The notes beneath the pieces were generated by a model that ran no database searches, had not been told where the DNA came from, and saw nothing but the letters and a program-made list of their open reading frames with translations. DNA of 64,000 bases from Schistosoma haematobium (taxonomy: Eukaryota; Platyhelminthes; Trematoda; Strigeidida; Schistosomatidae). Every line of letters starts with the position of its first letter. Positions within the stretch are counted from its first letter, which is position 1. Below, piece by piece: positions 1 through 12,300 of this stretch. The translations under genes and the position numbers were made by a program. The DNA lies in assembly GCF_000699445.3 (NCBI RefSeq), contig NC_067195.1:66708591-66772590 (forward strand), written 5' to 3'.

Positions 1-77
1 GAAAATGTACTTTATATCATTAACATGAGGATAATCAGCATACATACACACAGAAAATTCAGTATTATTATTATTAT

Positions 78-303
78 TTATTCAGAAAATGCAGTGATTA
101 CTTCACGTCCTGTTCCACGTACCAATAATATACGTGATAAGCCATCTGTCAATGTTTCAATATAATCCATATAATAATATTCACTCCCTAAAGTACGTGA
201 TGGTCCAGGCATATTCACAATGACTAAGTCTGATTCACTTGAGTGAGTGCGTAATAATTCATTTAAACGTACAGCACAATGTAAGCGACGTTGAGTTCTA
301 GTT
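78..303 (-). CDS. KCC last exon and stop codon
   Basis: The acceptor is TATCCCAG. The exon encodes [17 protein letters not shown], then [29 protein letters not shown] and [16 protein letters not shown], followed by TAA at 80-78. It aligns with the KCC C-terminus, which normally ends VITIYS; here a Glu is added. The column of the second inhibitory Thr of vertebrate KCCs (RRMHTAVKLNE, Thr1007 in KCC2) is Cys. Bases 1-77 are probably 3'UTR; I see no canonical AATAAA there. Confidence 0.95.
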
Positions 304-3300
304 CTGGGATAAAGAAAGATCATAAAGAGTATAAAGTTAGGATAAATAGTTTACAATAAATTAGCGGAATTTATTTATTCAAACAAGGTCGAAGGAAAAC
401 GAATGTTGATGTATAAAATTTCACATTATTACAAATATATGATTGTAAAAATGTATTGATTTATGTGTAAGTTGGTAAAATTATAAGAAATCCGTTTGTG
501 AAGAACAGGGGACCCAAAAATTTACTCAACAGTTCCAAATGGAAAACGGAACTGTACAAAATAGAAAAGGCGAATGACTTTAATAAAATAATTTTCCTAT
601 ATGGGAAAAGATAGCGACGTTCAGTTGTAAGATTATCGTTTAAAGTCGTATTCCGCAGTTTTTAATAATCAACACTGGTTGTGAATAGACATTGGGTCCA
701 TATCCATTTCTACCAATTCAGTTAGTTGGTAAAGTCTTTTCAATGCTGAAATTCTAGAGAGTATGGGTGCTTCGATAATACTGTGTTCTTTGAAGTAGAC
801 AGTTCAATTGTAAAGGGTTCATTGTCATTTTTGGGTAATATCGGCAACATCTTCCTCATGTAAATTTTCAATTAAACTATTTAACCCAGTAAACATAATA
901 CTAATGATACTTCGAATGCAGTGAAAAATCCTGGTCAGTTTGTACATACACACTGATGCTGCGTTAATATATTGCTGAAATAATGGTAGTTAAATGTCGG
1001 TAATTTATGACAAACAGTAAATGGAAATATACAAATCATTTTACATTATGAACAACTCTAGAATTCTTGTTGTTCTTCCGTAACTATTTTTAACTATTCT
1101 GTGTATTACATAATCCGAAGCTTACAATCTTTTGTAATGTGTAGCAACAACTGCATATTTACGAAAACAGAGGGTTTTTTTAAATGTTATGCAGGTAGTT
1201 TTCTTACATATGTTTATAAATAAAACTAACAGAACTGAACCTTTTTCGTCAGTACTAACAATCATTACGATCAATAGTCCATATATTGATAATTTTAAGG
1301 ATTTTAATGTTCGTTGATTTAGCGAAATCGTACTTTTTTTTGAAAAATTGAAATCTCTTTGAAATAGATGGGAATAACAATCTATCATATAATTTATACG
1401 GAATTGTCTCAATGAACTATGGATCATATGATATAAAACAATTGAATATTATTGTGAATTTTAGGTATCAATGCCAAGGTTGGACTTGATAATTTCAAAT
1501 AAATTGAGCATTGAGCAGAAAGTTAATAATAAATAAATTCAGAGGAAATAAATGGAAAAAAAGGAGTGGCTTATATTAAGTCACGAAACGTCAAAAATAT
1601 AATTTTTCTACTCATTTGGATATAACAAAAATCTATTTATTATTGTAAATTTTAGTTAATAAAAAAGAACTTTATCAAGATGTTTAATACAACATGATTT
1701 ACATAGTGATATAAAAAACTTACATTTTTCCTGGATGCGCTTTATTCAATAAATGCTCTTCTTTAGAACCTGCTTCTTTTGCAGCTTTTTGAACTAACTT
1801 AGTCAATGGATTTGAAGGTGAAAAAGTAAATTCATTAATACCACGATTCAATTCTGAATTTGTATCATTTTCTTTGGGATTAGTAGATTTGTCAGATTCA
1901 CTAACTGCAACATTTGAACCAGTTGCAAATGATACAGTACAATGATGTGAATGATTTGAAATAGATTTGTTATTCGATTCAGTATCTGGTTTCATATTTG
2001 ATGGTTTCGTATCTTCTTTGGAAGCAGAATCGCTACTACTGGTGTTTGTTACATTCTAAAATACGTTAGTTGTGAAATAATTAATTGTAATAATAAGCAT
2101 GATAACAAAAAACAACAACATTTATCACCTAATAATATACTATATACTAGAAAATTTGTCCAGAGAAACTCATATTCATCTTTTAAACACTGTAGAAGTG
2201 AGCGAATACCAAACATCTAAAGATAAGTTCATTGTAATCTGGTCTAGTTTTCGTGAATTTTCAAATTATTTTACTTCTTTTTTATCACTGATCTAACTAA
2301 AATCTTGTTTATTATTGTTGTCATTATTATTATTACTATTATTACTGTTATTATTATCACTACAGTTCCATTATACTAATGTGGTGCGTGCTACTTATAT
2401 TGATATAAGTAGTATATGACGCGAGTCAGGAATGTAATGTCTGGCAGCAGAAAATGGGGGAAGATCAAGAAAGCAAAAGTGGGAATAGAATGCAATTTGT
2501 ATGAAAATGCAAGGACAATGAAGTTTGAGGCATTTTGAGACAATCGGTGGACATTTTACAAATTAACGATTTGATATATGGTTCTCAGATTTTATTGAGA
2601 TGCTCTATAATTTTGTGTTAAATACATTTGATTATCCCCACCCGTGTTCTTGTTCACAACATTCATACTAACCTAGTTTTCATCAGTATGACAAATATTC
2701 TATTCTATTTGAAGCATTAGTGGAATATGAGAAGAAACATTTATTTATTTAGTTAGATTTGATTTGGTTTCTCTAAATAATCCAATCTTTCAAGTACTGG
2801 ATTTCTAAACAATAATTTCCTATTTATAAGTCTTCTGGTGAACTTTCGATGTTCAGAATACAATTTTCCATCAAACAGTACGGTTAACAAAATGTGCAGT
2901 TACCCGAATGTACGGGAGCTCAGAATGAATAATGTGAGTTTGTTGTTTCCTATGACCCGTTAAATACCACGCGAGAAAACCGCCAATAAGAACACTGAAT
3001 AATATGACCTTATCTGTGTGCTAAGACGATGACGAGTCAATCAGCACAAGCAGCATAAATTCAATTCTGAATCCTTATTAATCCTCTGTATAGCAACTTC
3101 TCGCCTAGTCCAACCCCTTCAGTTCAGAACACAGTATCAGCCTCCATTGTGTGAATCGTATATTACAGACATACGCAGTTCATATATAATCAGAAAATTC
3201 CCATTTTGCCATTTGGTAAATTAAGAAGGAACGAATTGAGCGAAGAAATTTCTTTTCAATTAGTTTTTCATCATGGCTCTACACTAATATATATACGTTT

Positions 3301-6300
3301 TACAATAATCATATAATACTCATCGAGTGGATACGTTACGTAATAATTACATAATGACCTTTAAATTAACATTCAGTAATTGGAAGAGAGAGGATTATTA
3401 ATATTCAAAGTAATCAAGAAGTTGCTATGTTGCGTAATATAAGAAACAAAGAAGGAATAGAATTTTACCGGATGGTCAATAGGATAGTAGTTACGTAAGA
3501 ATCAAGAGATGAATGTTGAGAAGTTATAAGGCTCAAAAGCGATAGAAACAAAATTACAAAAAATTTTAAAATAAAAATAAAAATGGAAGAAGTATGAAAA
3601 ATAGTTCTTCTGACGGAAATGTTATACTGAAGGCCAGGGTAGAGAAAGTGGTTGTACGAATTTCTTTTGGATGCAAAGGTCAGGTTTGTGAACATGGATT
3701 GCGATGGCTTCCGCAATATGCAAAAGGCGCACTCGTAAACCATGTGGTAGATTTGATGGAATATTGTAGATAACCTTAAAAGCTTTATTCACTTCGACTT
3801 GATGACCTGTGTCAACCAAGTGAGAGAGAATAGAACTTTTAATCACTTTCACCTGTCCTTTGCTTAGCCATGTTGGATGATGTTCTGTAATGCGCTGACG
3901 GACCTGTCGAATTGTACGCCCAATATAACTGGCTCCACAGGAGCAGTTGAAACGATAGATACACATAGATTTGGCGAATTCTGGCAGTCTGTCTTTAATG
4001 GATGTTCTTATTTTTGGGTGGTTGTAGAAGATGACATTTAATTTGGCAGCATTGAATGTTTTTGTACCGCTCTTCTTAGTTTCTGAGTCATGACTTCTTC
4101 AATGGTGTCATTTATGAATTGAAGTTTTATGAATAATACCTTCTTGGGGACAGTGGGTATTTTTATCTTTGTTTTCTTCTCCGTCATATGTTTTTCGATG
4201 AATTTCATTGGGTACCCATTCAGACTGAGTAGGTTCCGAATATTGTTCAATTCATCTTCAATAGTGTCTTCAGAACAGATCATTCTAGCACGATGTGTCA
4301 AGATCTTTATTAAGTTCCTTTTGTATCTAATTGGAACTGCACTGTGGAAATGAGGAACTTAATAAAGATCTTGACACATCGTGCTAGAATGATCTGTTCT
4401 GAAGACACTATTGAAGATGAATTGAACAATATTCGGAACCTACTCAGTCTGAATGGGTACCCAATGAAATTCATCGAAAAACATATGACGGAGAAGAAAA
4501 CAAAGATAAAAATACCCACTGTCCCCAAGAAGGTATTATTCATAAAACTTCAATTCATAAATGACACCATTGAAGAAGTCATGACTCAGAAACTAAGAAG
4601 AGCGGTACAAAAACATTCAATGCTGCCAAATTAAATGTCATCTTCTACAACCACCCAAAAATAAGAACATCCATTAAAGACAGACTGCCAGAATTCGCCA
4701 AATCTATGTGTATCTATCGTTTCAACTGCTCCTGTGGAGCCAGTTATATTGGGCGTACAATTCGACAGGTCCGTCAGCGCATTACAGAACATCATCCAAC
4801 ATGGCTAAGCAAAGGACAGGTGAAAGTGATTAAAAGTTCTATTCTCTCTCACTTGGTTGACACAGGTCATCAAGTCGAAGTGAATAAAGCTTTTAGGGTT
4901 ATCTACAATATTCCATCAAATCTACCACATGGTTTACGAGTGCGCCTTTTGCATATTGCGGAAGCCATCGCAATCCATGTTCACAAACCTGACCTTTGCA
5001 TCCAAAAGAAATTCGTACAACCACTTTCTCTACCCTGGCCTTCAGTATAACATTTCCGTCAGAAGAACTATTTTTCATACTTCTTCCATTTTTATTTTTA
5101 TTTTAAAATTTTTTGTAATTTTGTTTCTATCGCTTTTGAGCCTTATAACTTCTCAACATTCATCTCTTGATTCTTACGTAACTACTATCCTATTGACCAT
5201 CCGGTAAAATTCTATTCCTTCTTTGTTTCTTATATTACGCAACATAGCAACTTCTTGATTACTTTGAATATTAATAATCCTCTCTCTTCCAATTACTGAA
5301 TGTTAATTTAAAGGTCATTATGTAATTATTACGTAACGTATCCACTCGATGAGTATTATATGATTATTGTAAAACGTATATATATTAGTGTAGAGCCATG
5401 ATGATAATCAGAAAAGACAGCATCACACCATAAAATGCAAAATAATAATTATACAAGATTAAGACAGAAGTTGATCTGGGTATGAGATATTGTAACTAAT
5501 AAATTGGGAATAAGTTAATGTTATATCCCGATGAGAATAATGAACGGTAACTTTTGGGATCCCTTTATGGACCAATACTACACGTATATTTTTATTGTAT
5601 AATTGCTAAATAACTAAACTATTCATATTTGTGTTCCTCCTATCATAAGCTTTGTTTTGACCTAAGAACTATTATTATGCGACTTACCATTCTTGAGTTA
5701 TGCCCAGTTCATCAATTACTATCTCCCTTATTCACAGCCACATTTGGCTAAATCTTGTAAAAATGTTATTTTCTATTTTATGGTATGATGTGGTCTGTTT
5801 GGTTTTTATATAAACCCAGTATGTTTGAAATAAATGATTCATATCGCAGAGGCTGAGATTGGTGTTCTGGACTTAAGAGGCTGGGCTAGGCGGGAAGCAG
5901 GACCAATCAGGACTCTAGACTGCTCGTACTTGAGTTATGCATGATTGGTCCGGTCGATAATTCACTGTTCTCTAATTTGCGGTATCATTGCACTATACAT
6001 TAATAGAACACAGGACACAAATTATAACAGTTAACAATGGTAAATAGTATAAAAGCAGCTTGTAGGTGCATACTTGTAGAATGATCTGTGCCCATAGAGA
6101 GCAGGATGTGATTAAATCGATAGTTCTATCCACTTGAATGTTTACATTAATGATATCAAAACTCAACCATTTAATAGATGTATAAAAAGTGACTGATATT
6201 TGCTAAAGCATATGCTGGCGTGAGCTGTATATGGGCTCAACATAGGTTTCAATATTGAGTGATAGAAACATACTACAGATAATACTGACCAATATTTTTA

Positions 6301-9300
6301 GAGCACCACCTTTATGCGCTTGAATCTTAAATAGATAGTTTAAAGTACTATTGTATAATTTTAGGTTAAGAGGATAACTAATTGTTACTACTACAAACGT
6401 AACTCATGCATAATTTTTATGGTATTTACCTCTAACAACTAATGTGAGTTTACATGAATGAGATATGTTGTTTAGTAGAAAAGTGCCTTCGAATGTCTCA
6501 TGCTAGTTAGATTAACTTATATAGTCAATAGCTTTCTGAGTGCATCAGAATAAATAGAGGACACAAATCGGATGAAAGTGTACGAAACGATGAAAACTGA
6601 AGTTTAAATTGTCTACATCAATTCCCGGTTATATAATATAATCTGTTTCAAGTTACTTACTGGTTTTTCGGCTTGGCATCAACATTGTTTATCTTATATA
6701 TAAAGTACTTTCTTTTTTAAATAAAAAATAACTTTTGTCAGTCAATTATTCTTTATGATAATATTACTGTATAAACTGGTAATTGATGAAGCTCACTAGA
6801 AATAAAATTTGAATTGAATTATAAATATAACCCACTCTCATATACATTTAGATTATCAGAAGATTAAACTATAGAGGTGTGTTCAAGGACATGATAAATA
6901 AATAATAGTAATAATAGAACAAGATTACTTACTGTTGCATGATCAGGTGACTGATCTGAACTTTCAGTTGATGTAGCTGATATAGCCGGTAAAAGTTTAT
7001 GAGAATCAATGGAACAATTCGATTTGATGATATCTGCTGGATTAATATCAACTGAACTAGGTTTACGATGTTGGTCAACAATAAGTTGAGGATCACAACG
7101 TGCTTCAACATTGGATATTTTCATTTGCATGAGAAGTGCACGACGTTGTTCAATACTAGCTGTTCTTTGAGTAACATAAGCTGATATATCAGCAGTACTC
7201 TAAGAAATTAGAACAAATAAATTTTTTGTATAAACAAAACTGAAAACTATGATGTATTATGAGAAAAAAAAGCTGAAACTGAAAGAGTATACTATGTATC
7301 AATAAACATAACTCAGATAAAAAAGTCTTTATCATGGAAACTCTATGCAAATATATTTATTCATAACTAGTAAATATCTGAGGTACCTTTTATTTGGTTT
7401 GTGCAAAGACATTCACATACATTTATTACAAATGTTAAAGGGAATTGACAAAGTATATGATTTCATCTCCCATATTCCTATCCTATGTAATTTTCTTTCA
7501 AAACAAAATGGTGTTCATTTAGTAGCGGCTAGCGAATTTCGAGTTCCTTTACTATTTACTACCCTGAAAACTGTTTGACAGAAGCCATCATACTTTTTAA
7601 ACTCATTTGTTAACTTGATTTGGTACTCTCTAAAATATCTTTAATCATTAATTGATAAAAAGCCATAGATAGTCCCACAAAAATTGTGTTAACGTTCTCA
7701 TGTTACTTAGTAATTTGTTAGTAGTGTAAAATATTCCTACAAAGGTTCATATGTTCGGATGTGAAATTAGTTTTGTGATATTTGGTTTGTTAACATGTCA
7801 CAAAGAAGTTCGATAGATAGTTATCTAACCAAGTTAATAATACCATTAAGATGCGGAGTAATTAAGCGCGGAATTTTTAAAGACACTTTCTGTTTTGGTG
7901 CTAGAAACATAAGGTGTTTACAACAGTATCAACTGGAGATTTAAATTAAAAAAATTAATCACTAGTGTATAGTTTACTTTGTTTTTGAGGAACTTTCTAA
8001 CGTTTTAAAAATACATATCAGGTGATAAAAAACAAGTGCTCAAGGTGATTTAAATTTCTTATACGTATTGAATGAATTGGAATTCCAGAACTACATTCCA
8101 AGCTACAAAAAATCAGCATAATTCATTTATAACTATTATTACAAAATATCACATATAAGTTAACTTACCATTGCTACTACTTCCACAGAAGCATTAATTC
8201 TCAAATCGTACATGAACTTGGTCATATCCTTCTTCAGATTCACAATATCGTCATCTTCAGTAGCCACCACAAAAATGCGTAAATGGCATTTACGCCATAC
8301 ACGATTACGCATTAACAAATATGACGTTAACAGTAGCAGACCACCATCATGTACAATGCACCAAACATCAACATTTCCAATCATTTGGTTTCCTTTGCTC
8401 AAAGGAAACGAATCTATTCCCTTAGGCACTAGCATTGCTATATCACATGCTTGTGCAGCTCTCAAAGTCGCTGCAAAATTTAGAAAAGATGATGAAATAA
8501 GAATAATATTGAAGTAGACAATAGAGATAAACACAATTAAAGGAAATGACAAGTCTATCTCAAAATAGACCTTTTGTAAGTTCTTCAACATTTCAATAGC
8601 TTAAACATTTGGGGCTGAATTTCTGATGTGATTCTGATGTAGTGCAGCTTCTATCATAGTAATGTACTTTAAACTAAAACTGATCTTTCTTGTTTAGTAT
8701 GGTTCCTTGTACTCGAGTTAGATAAACTCATTTTATTTTTCAGATATAATTCTCAACAATCTTGATATAATGTAATAAATATATAACTAAATTTTGAGCT
8801 AGGTCATATATAAATAGTATAAATGTACAATGATAATAGCATAGAGCAATGACTCGTCATCATATTCATAATTATTAGTATTAGTAAAATGTAGACATCA
8901 GATATAAAACGTTACACTACATTGTCAATTTGATAAAATAGACTAGACAATCATTTACAATGGATATGTATCAAAAAAGAATAAAAATGTTGTTTTTTAG
9001 TTTATCTCGACATTCAGAAAGAACAGTTAAAAAATAATGCACACATAATCAGTAATTGTTCGATTGGGTGGCTTGTAAAGAATTGATGAATTTGACTAGG
9101 AAATTTCCATCATAGATGGACAGAAGCTGAAGAAAAATCGAAAATTAGGGGTTATTTGATAGCTACATTGCGCTGATTTGAGAACTCTCAAGAGTGTACA
9201 TCCAAGATCATGCAAGCGATGTCACTCAGATCATCCGGTGAGCAAGGTACAACCATTAATTCAATATTCCATGGTTTACAATGTCACCTCAATAACAAGT

Positions 9301-12300
9301 TTTTCATTTCTATCGAATAAGACACTATCATTCATAAATGTTGTTGCGCTTATGAGGTTTATGAGCATTTTATTCTCTGAATTATAACATAGAACTAGGT
9401 GTTAATAAATATGGAATAGATACATAGTCAAACTGCAAAACTTACATATAAATTTCGACAATTTACTTCCGCTACTTTTACAATCGACTCGCCAATCTTC
9501 AGGATATGACACCATAAGTGTATTGTGACGTAAATTCCCAAGACCAGCACATTGTGCCCTTTGAATGATTAGATTTTAAAAAATAATTCAAAAAGAGTAT
9601 AAATTTTGATAGGTTATAGTTAAAGCAAACAGATAAAAATGATTTACTGACAGTGAGGAGCACCAACAAAATCTGATGAAAATTAAAATAAATGACATTG
9701 GTAGACAAACATATTACATATACATGATCGTTTGCACGGTTTTTATTATCTATTAGTAATTTAATGGTTGAACTTATGAGTTAATTGACACTAAACCGCC
9801 ATGGAAAACCTGGAAACACTGGACGGCCATTTCGTCCTAGTATGGGACTCCTCAATTGACTCATGAATTCAACTATCAAACTATTAATAATTTATCAGTC
9901 AGATAAGAAAAATTCTTACTGGTTGTTTTGAAGTTACTCAGATAGATATTTCAAATGCAGATTAAATTAAGCAGAATTTCAGCTGTAATTGTCAGTGTTT
10001 CATTTTAAATAATTTAATGTAACTTTTATGTAACGATTTGAGTTTTTTATTGTTGATATCAGGAACTGTATTTAGTTAATTTTATTTTGGAGTGTGTGAA
10101 TCCTGAGCGGACAGCCTCGATAGGACCTTTATCTGGAAGTCTCAGCGAAATTAGATTATGGCTAAAAGTGGGTTATCAAGTAGGACTTGTTAAATGAGTG
10201 TGGTAAGATCTCAGTGTATCTATGTGTGAATCGCAACACTAGGAAACAAATATATCCTACAAAGATCAAAACGTGAGTTTTGAGTTCCGCAGTTAATCAC
10301 AAACCAATTTTGTCAATATAAGCTTGTCTCAAAAATCTGACATGAAGTTCAATTTCATTCTTAATTACTGGAATATGAAGTAGATAATTTGTTCCGCGTA
10401 TCTCAATAAATCAACAACTATTAACTCTTCATTAGATCCACCAACGTTTATTTTATTTGTTAAAAAGACTGCGATCGTTAATGAAAAGAAAAGCGATATC
10501 AATACAAGATATTACAATGAAAACAATTCACATGTATTCTTAAAAAATATAGGGTATTAGAAGAGCATCAACAGATTTCTTTAACTAAAAATTTGTAAGG
10601 GTATCCCTAAAGACCGGAATCTAGTTAATGATTCGAGATTATTCATAGAGTATGTCCCCTTAAATTTGACTGAAGTTTTCAATGGAATCAATAACTAAGT
10701 AGTTCATTAAGTTGGTCGAACTCAGTAACCGTTGGCTTGAATGTTGAAATAATGTATAGAAATTAGAATTGATCTGATTGAAATGAATTAGATAAACGCA
10801 CTTGATGGAAGCACCTCCAGGCTAAAATATATTACTAACTTTCCGTGTAATTGGTATTGTATTATTCAGTATAATAGACATTTTCATAAGTAGTCCATTA
10901 GAAGTGCAATACTTTCAAGTTCAAAAGTATTTTAAATCTATTGAACTAAATCCTTGATATTAACAGTGAAAGCAATAAATTGTGTCAAGTAGTTAAACAT
11001 TTTCACTTATTAGTTTTTATATAAGACATAAAGAGATAACTGACAATATAAAGAATCAATTAGAATTAACTTAAAAAATTTTAAAATCAGTTGTATAAAA
11101 TGAATATACAAATCAAAGTTCAAGAAGGTTTAACATAATACTATCATTTACTTATATATTTTGTGAAGACAATTGCATAATCTATCTGAAAATATGCCCT
11201 AGACATATATTAACACTAGATAAATAATTCTTTTTTAAAAAAAACACAGGAAATTTCGATCAGGTGTTTCAATTTGTTTAAGGACTATTCAATAGTACAT
11301 AGTGACATGGAATTAAACCCGATAATGAAAGTTACCATGATGTTATATATTTTCAAAACAATCCATAATGTAACATTTTCATAAATTTGATCTAAATGAA
11401 CTGTCTAAAAATGATACGAACTCTAAAATTGCATGCAACTTAAATATACAAAGAATTGATATTCAATTTTATTTTCAATTTTTCCATTTTGTGGACATAT
11501 TTCTTATTCAAATAATAACATTTCAGAAAACAACTTATTTTTCATGTCAATCAACTTGCGTTCTATGCATTTTCTGATATCATGATTCTGGTAATAATTT
11601 TAATCAGGAAATATAGTTATCTGATTTTAATTACAAAAAGATGGATTGTGAAGTGTACGGGGAAAAATAAGTCAGATAAAAAGAGATTGAACAACTATTT
11701 TTCTTCTTGTTGCTTATGATTTAAAAATAATAATAATAATAAAACCTATTCATTCTATAAAGATATGTGGATATCTGATTAGAACTTTATTTGTACTTGA
11801 TAAAAATGTAAAGAATAACAATAAAATTTGAAGCGAATGTTACGAAGAAAAATGAGTCAATTAAAAAAAGAAGAAAAGAATTAACATTTTGTTTTTCCTA
11901 AAATTTATGTAATTTATGTTTAAAAAGTCAATGGTTTATAAATTAACAGGTTGTTGGCTAACTGGAACTAGTATCACAATGGATAATATGTTGACATTTA
12001 AAGAGAATTGTGTTAGGTTAGAGGGTCAATAAGAATATCAACACCAAAATGTAAGTATATACAACTGACTAAACGAATATATTAGATTCAACTCCTGGCC
12101 ACAATCCATCTATTCTATAAAAATTAGAATGATGAAATAATTCGCCGATTGCATTGTATATTGAACAGCTGCTTACACTAATTTGGAGGAAAATAATGAT
12201 TTCTAGTAATTTGTAACTAGTTTGATACACAACAACATTGAGTAAACAAATTAAACAAATAGTGTATATCATCACTATTATTGATTTACACACTTTGATT

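Larger units (their letters stand above)
3268..5404. mobile_element. Palindromic pair of Penelope-like elements, head to head
   Basis: Two arms, 3268-4319 and 4353-5404, each 1052 bases, are reverse complements with no indel. I found one difference by eye (3776 versus 4896, a Lys/Arg change). The 33-base centre (4320-4352) continues the coding frame of the minus-strand copy upstream ([11 protein letters not shown]), so that copy is slightly longer and the plus copy is truncated at 4353. Each arm carries the end of the reverse-transcriptase ORF linker, the GIY-YIG endonuclease and a 3' tail that ends in unique DNA. Retention of both 3' ends and loss of both 5' ends fits known inverted Penelope-like arrangements. 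I see no target-site duplication. Confidence 0.88.
2056..6932 (-). other. KCC intron holding the Penelope-like palindrome
   Basis: A 4.9-kb intron with a trinucleotide-rich tract (about 2306-2360), a dispersed repeat (2371-2690), the Penelope-like palindrome (3268-5404) and a possible short inverted-terminal-repeat element (5421-5790). The 5840-6010 stretch is less AT-rich than its surroundings and may be another repeat that I do not recognise. From 6010 to 6932 I see nothing further. Confidence 0.7.

Noticed and set aside
3465..3743. Minus-strand 92-codon ORF with a hydrophobic stretch (mirrored at 4929-5207)
   Set aside because: Overlaps the GIY-YIG coding region in another frame and extends into the element's 3' tail; present in both arms only because the arms are identical.
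5290..5404. Hammerhead-like order CGATGAG ... AAAACGTAT near the palindrome ends
   Set aside because: The core differs from CUGANGA/GAAAC at several positions and stem II is absent, so I do not call a ribozyme there.
8212..8517. Plus-strand 101-codon ORF
   Set aside because: Antisense shadow of the conserved KCC exon 8470-8169.
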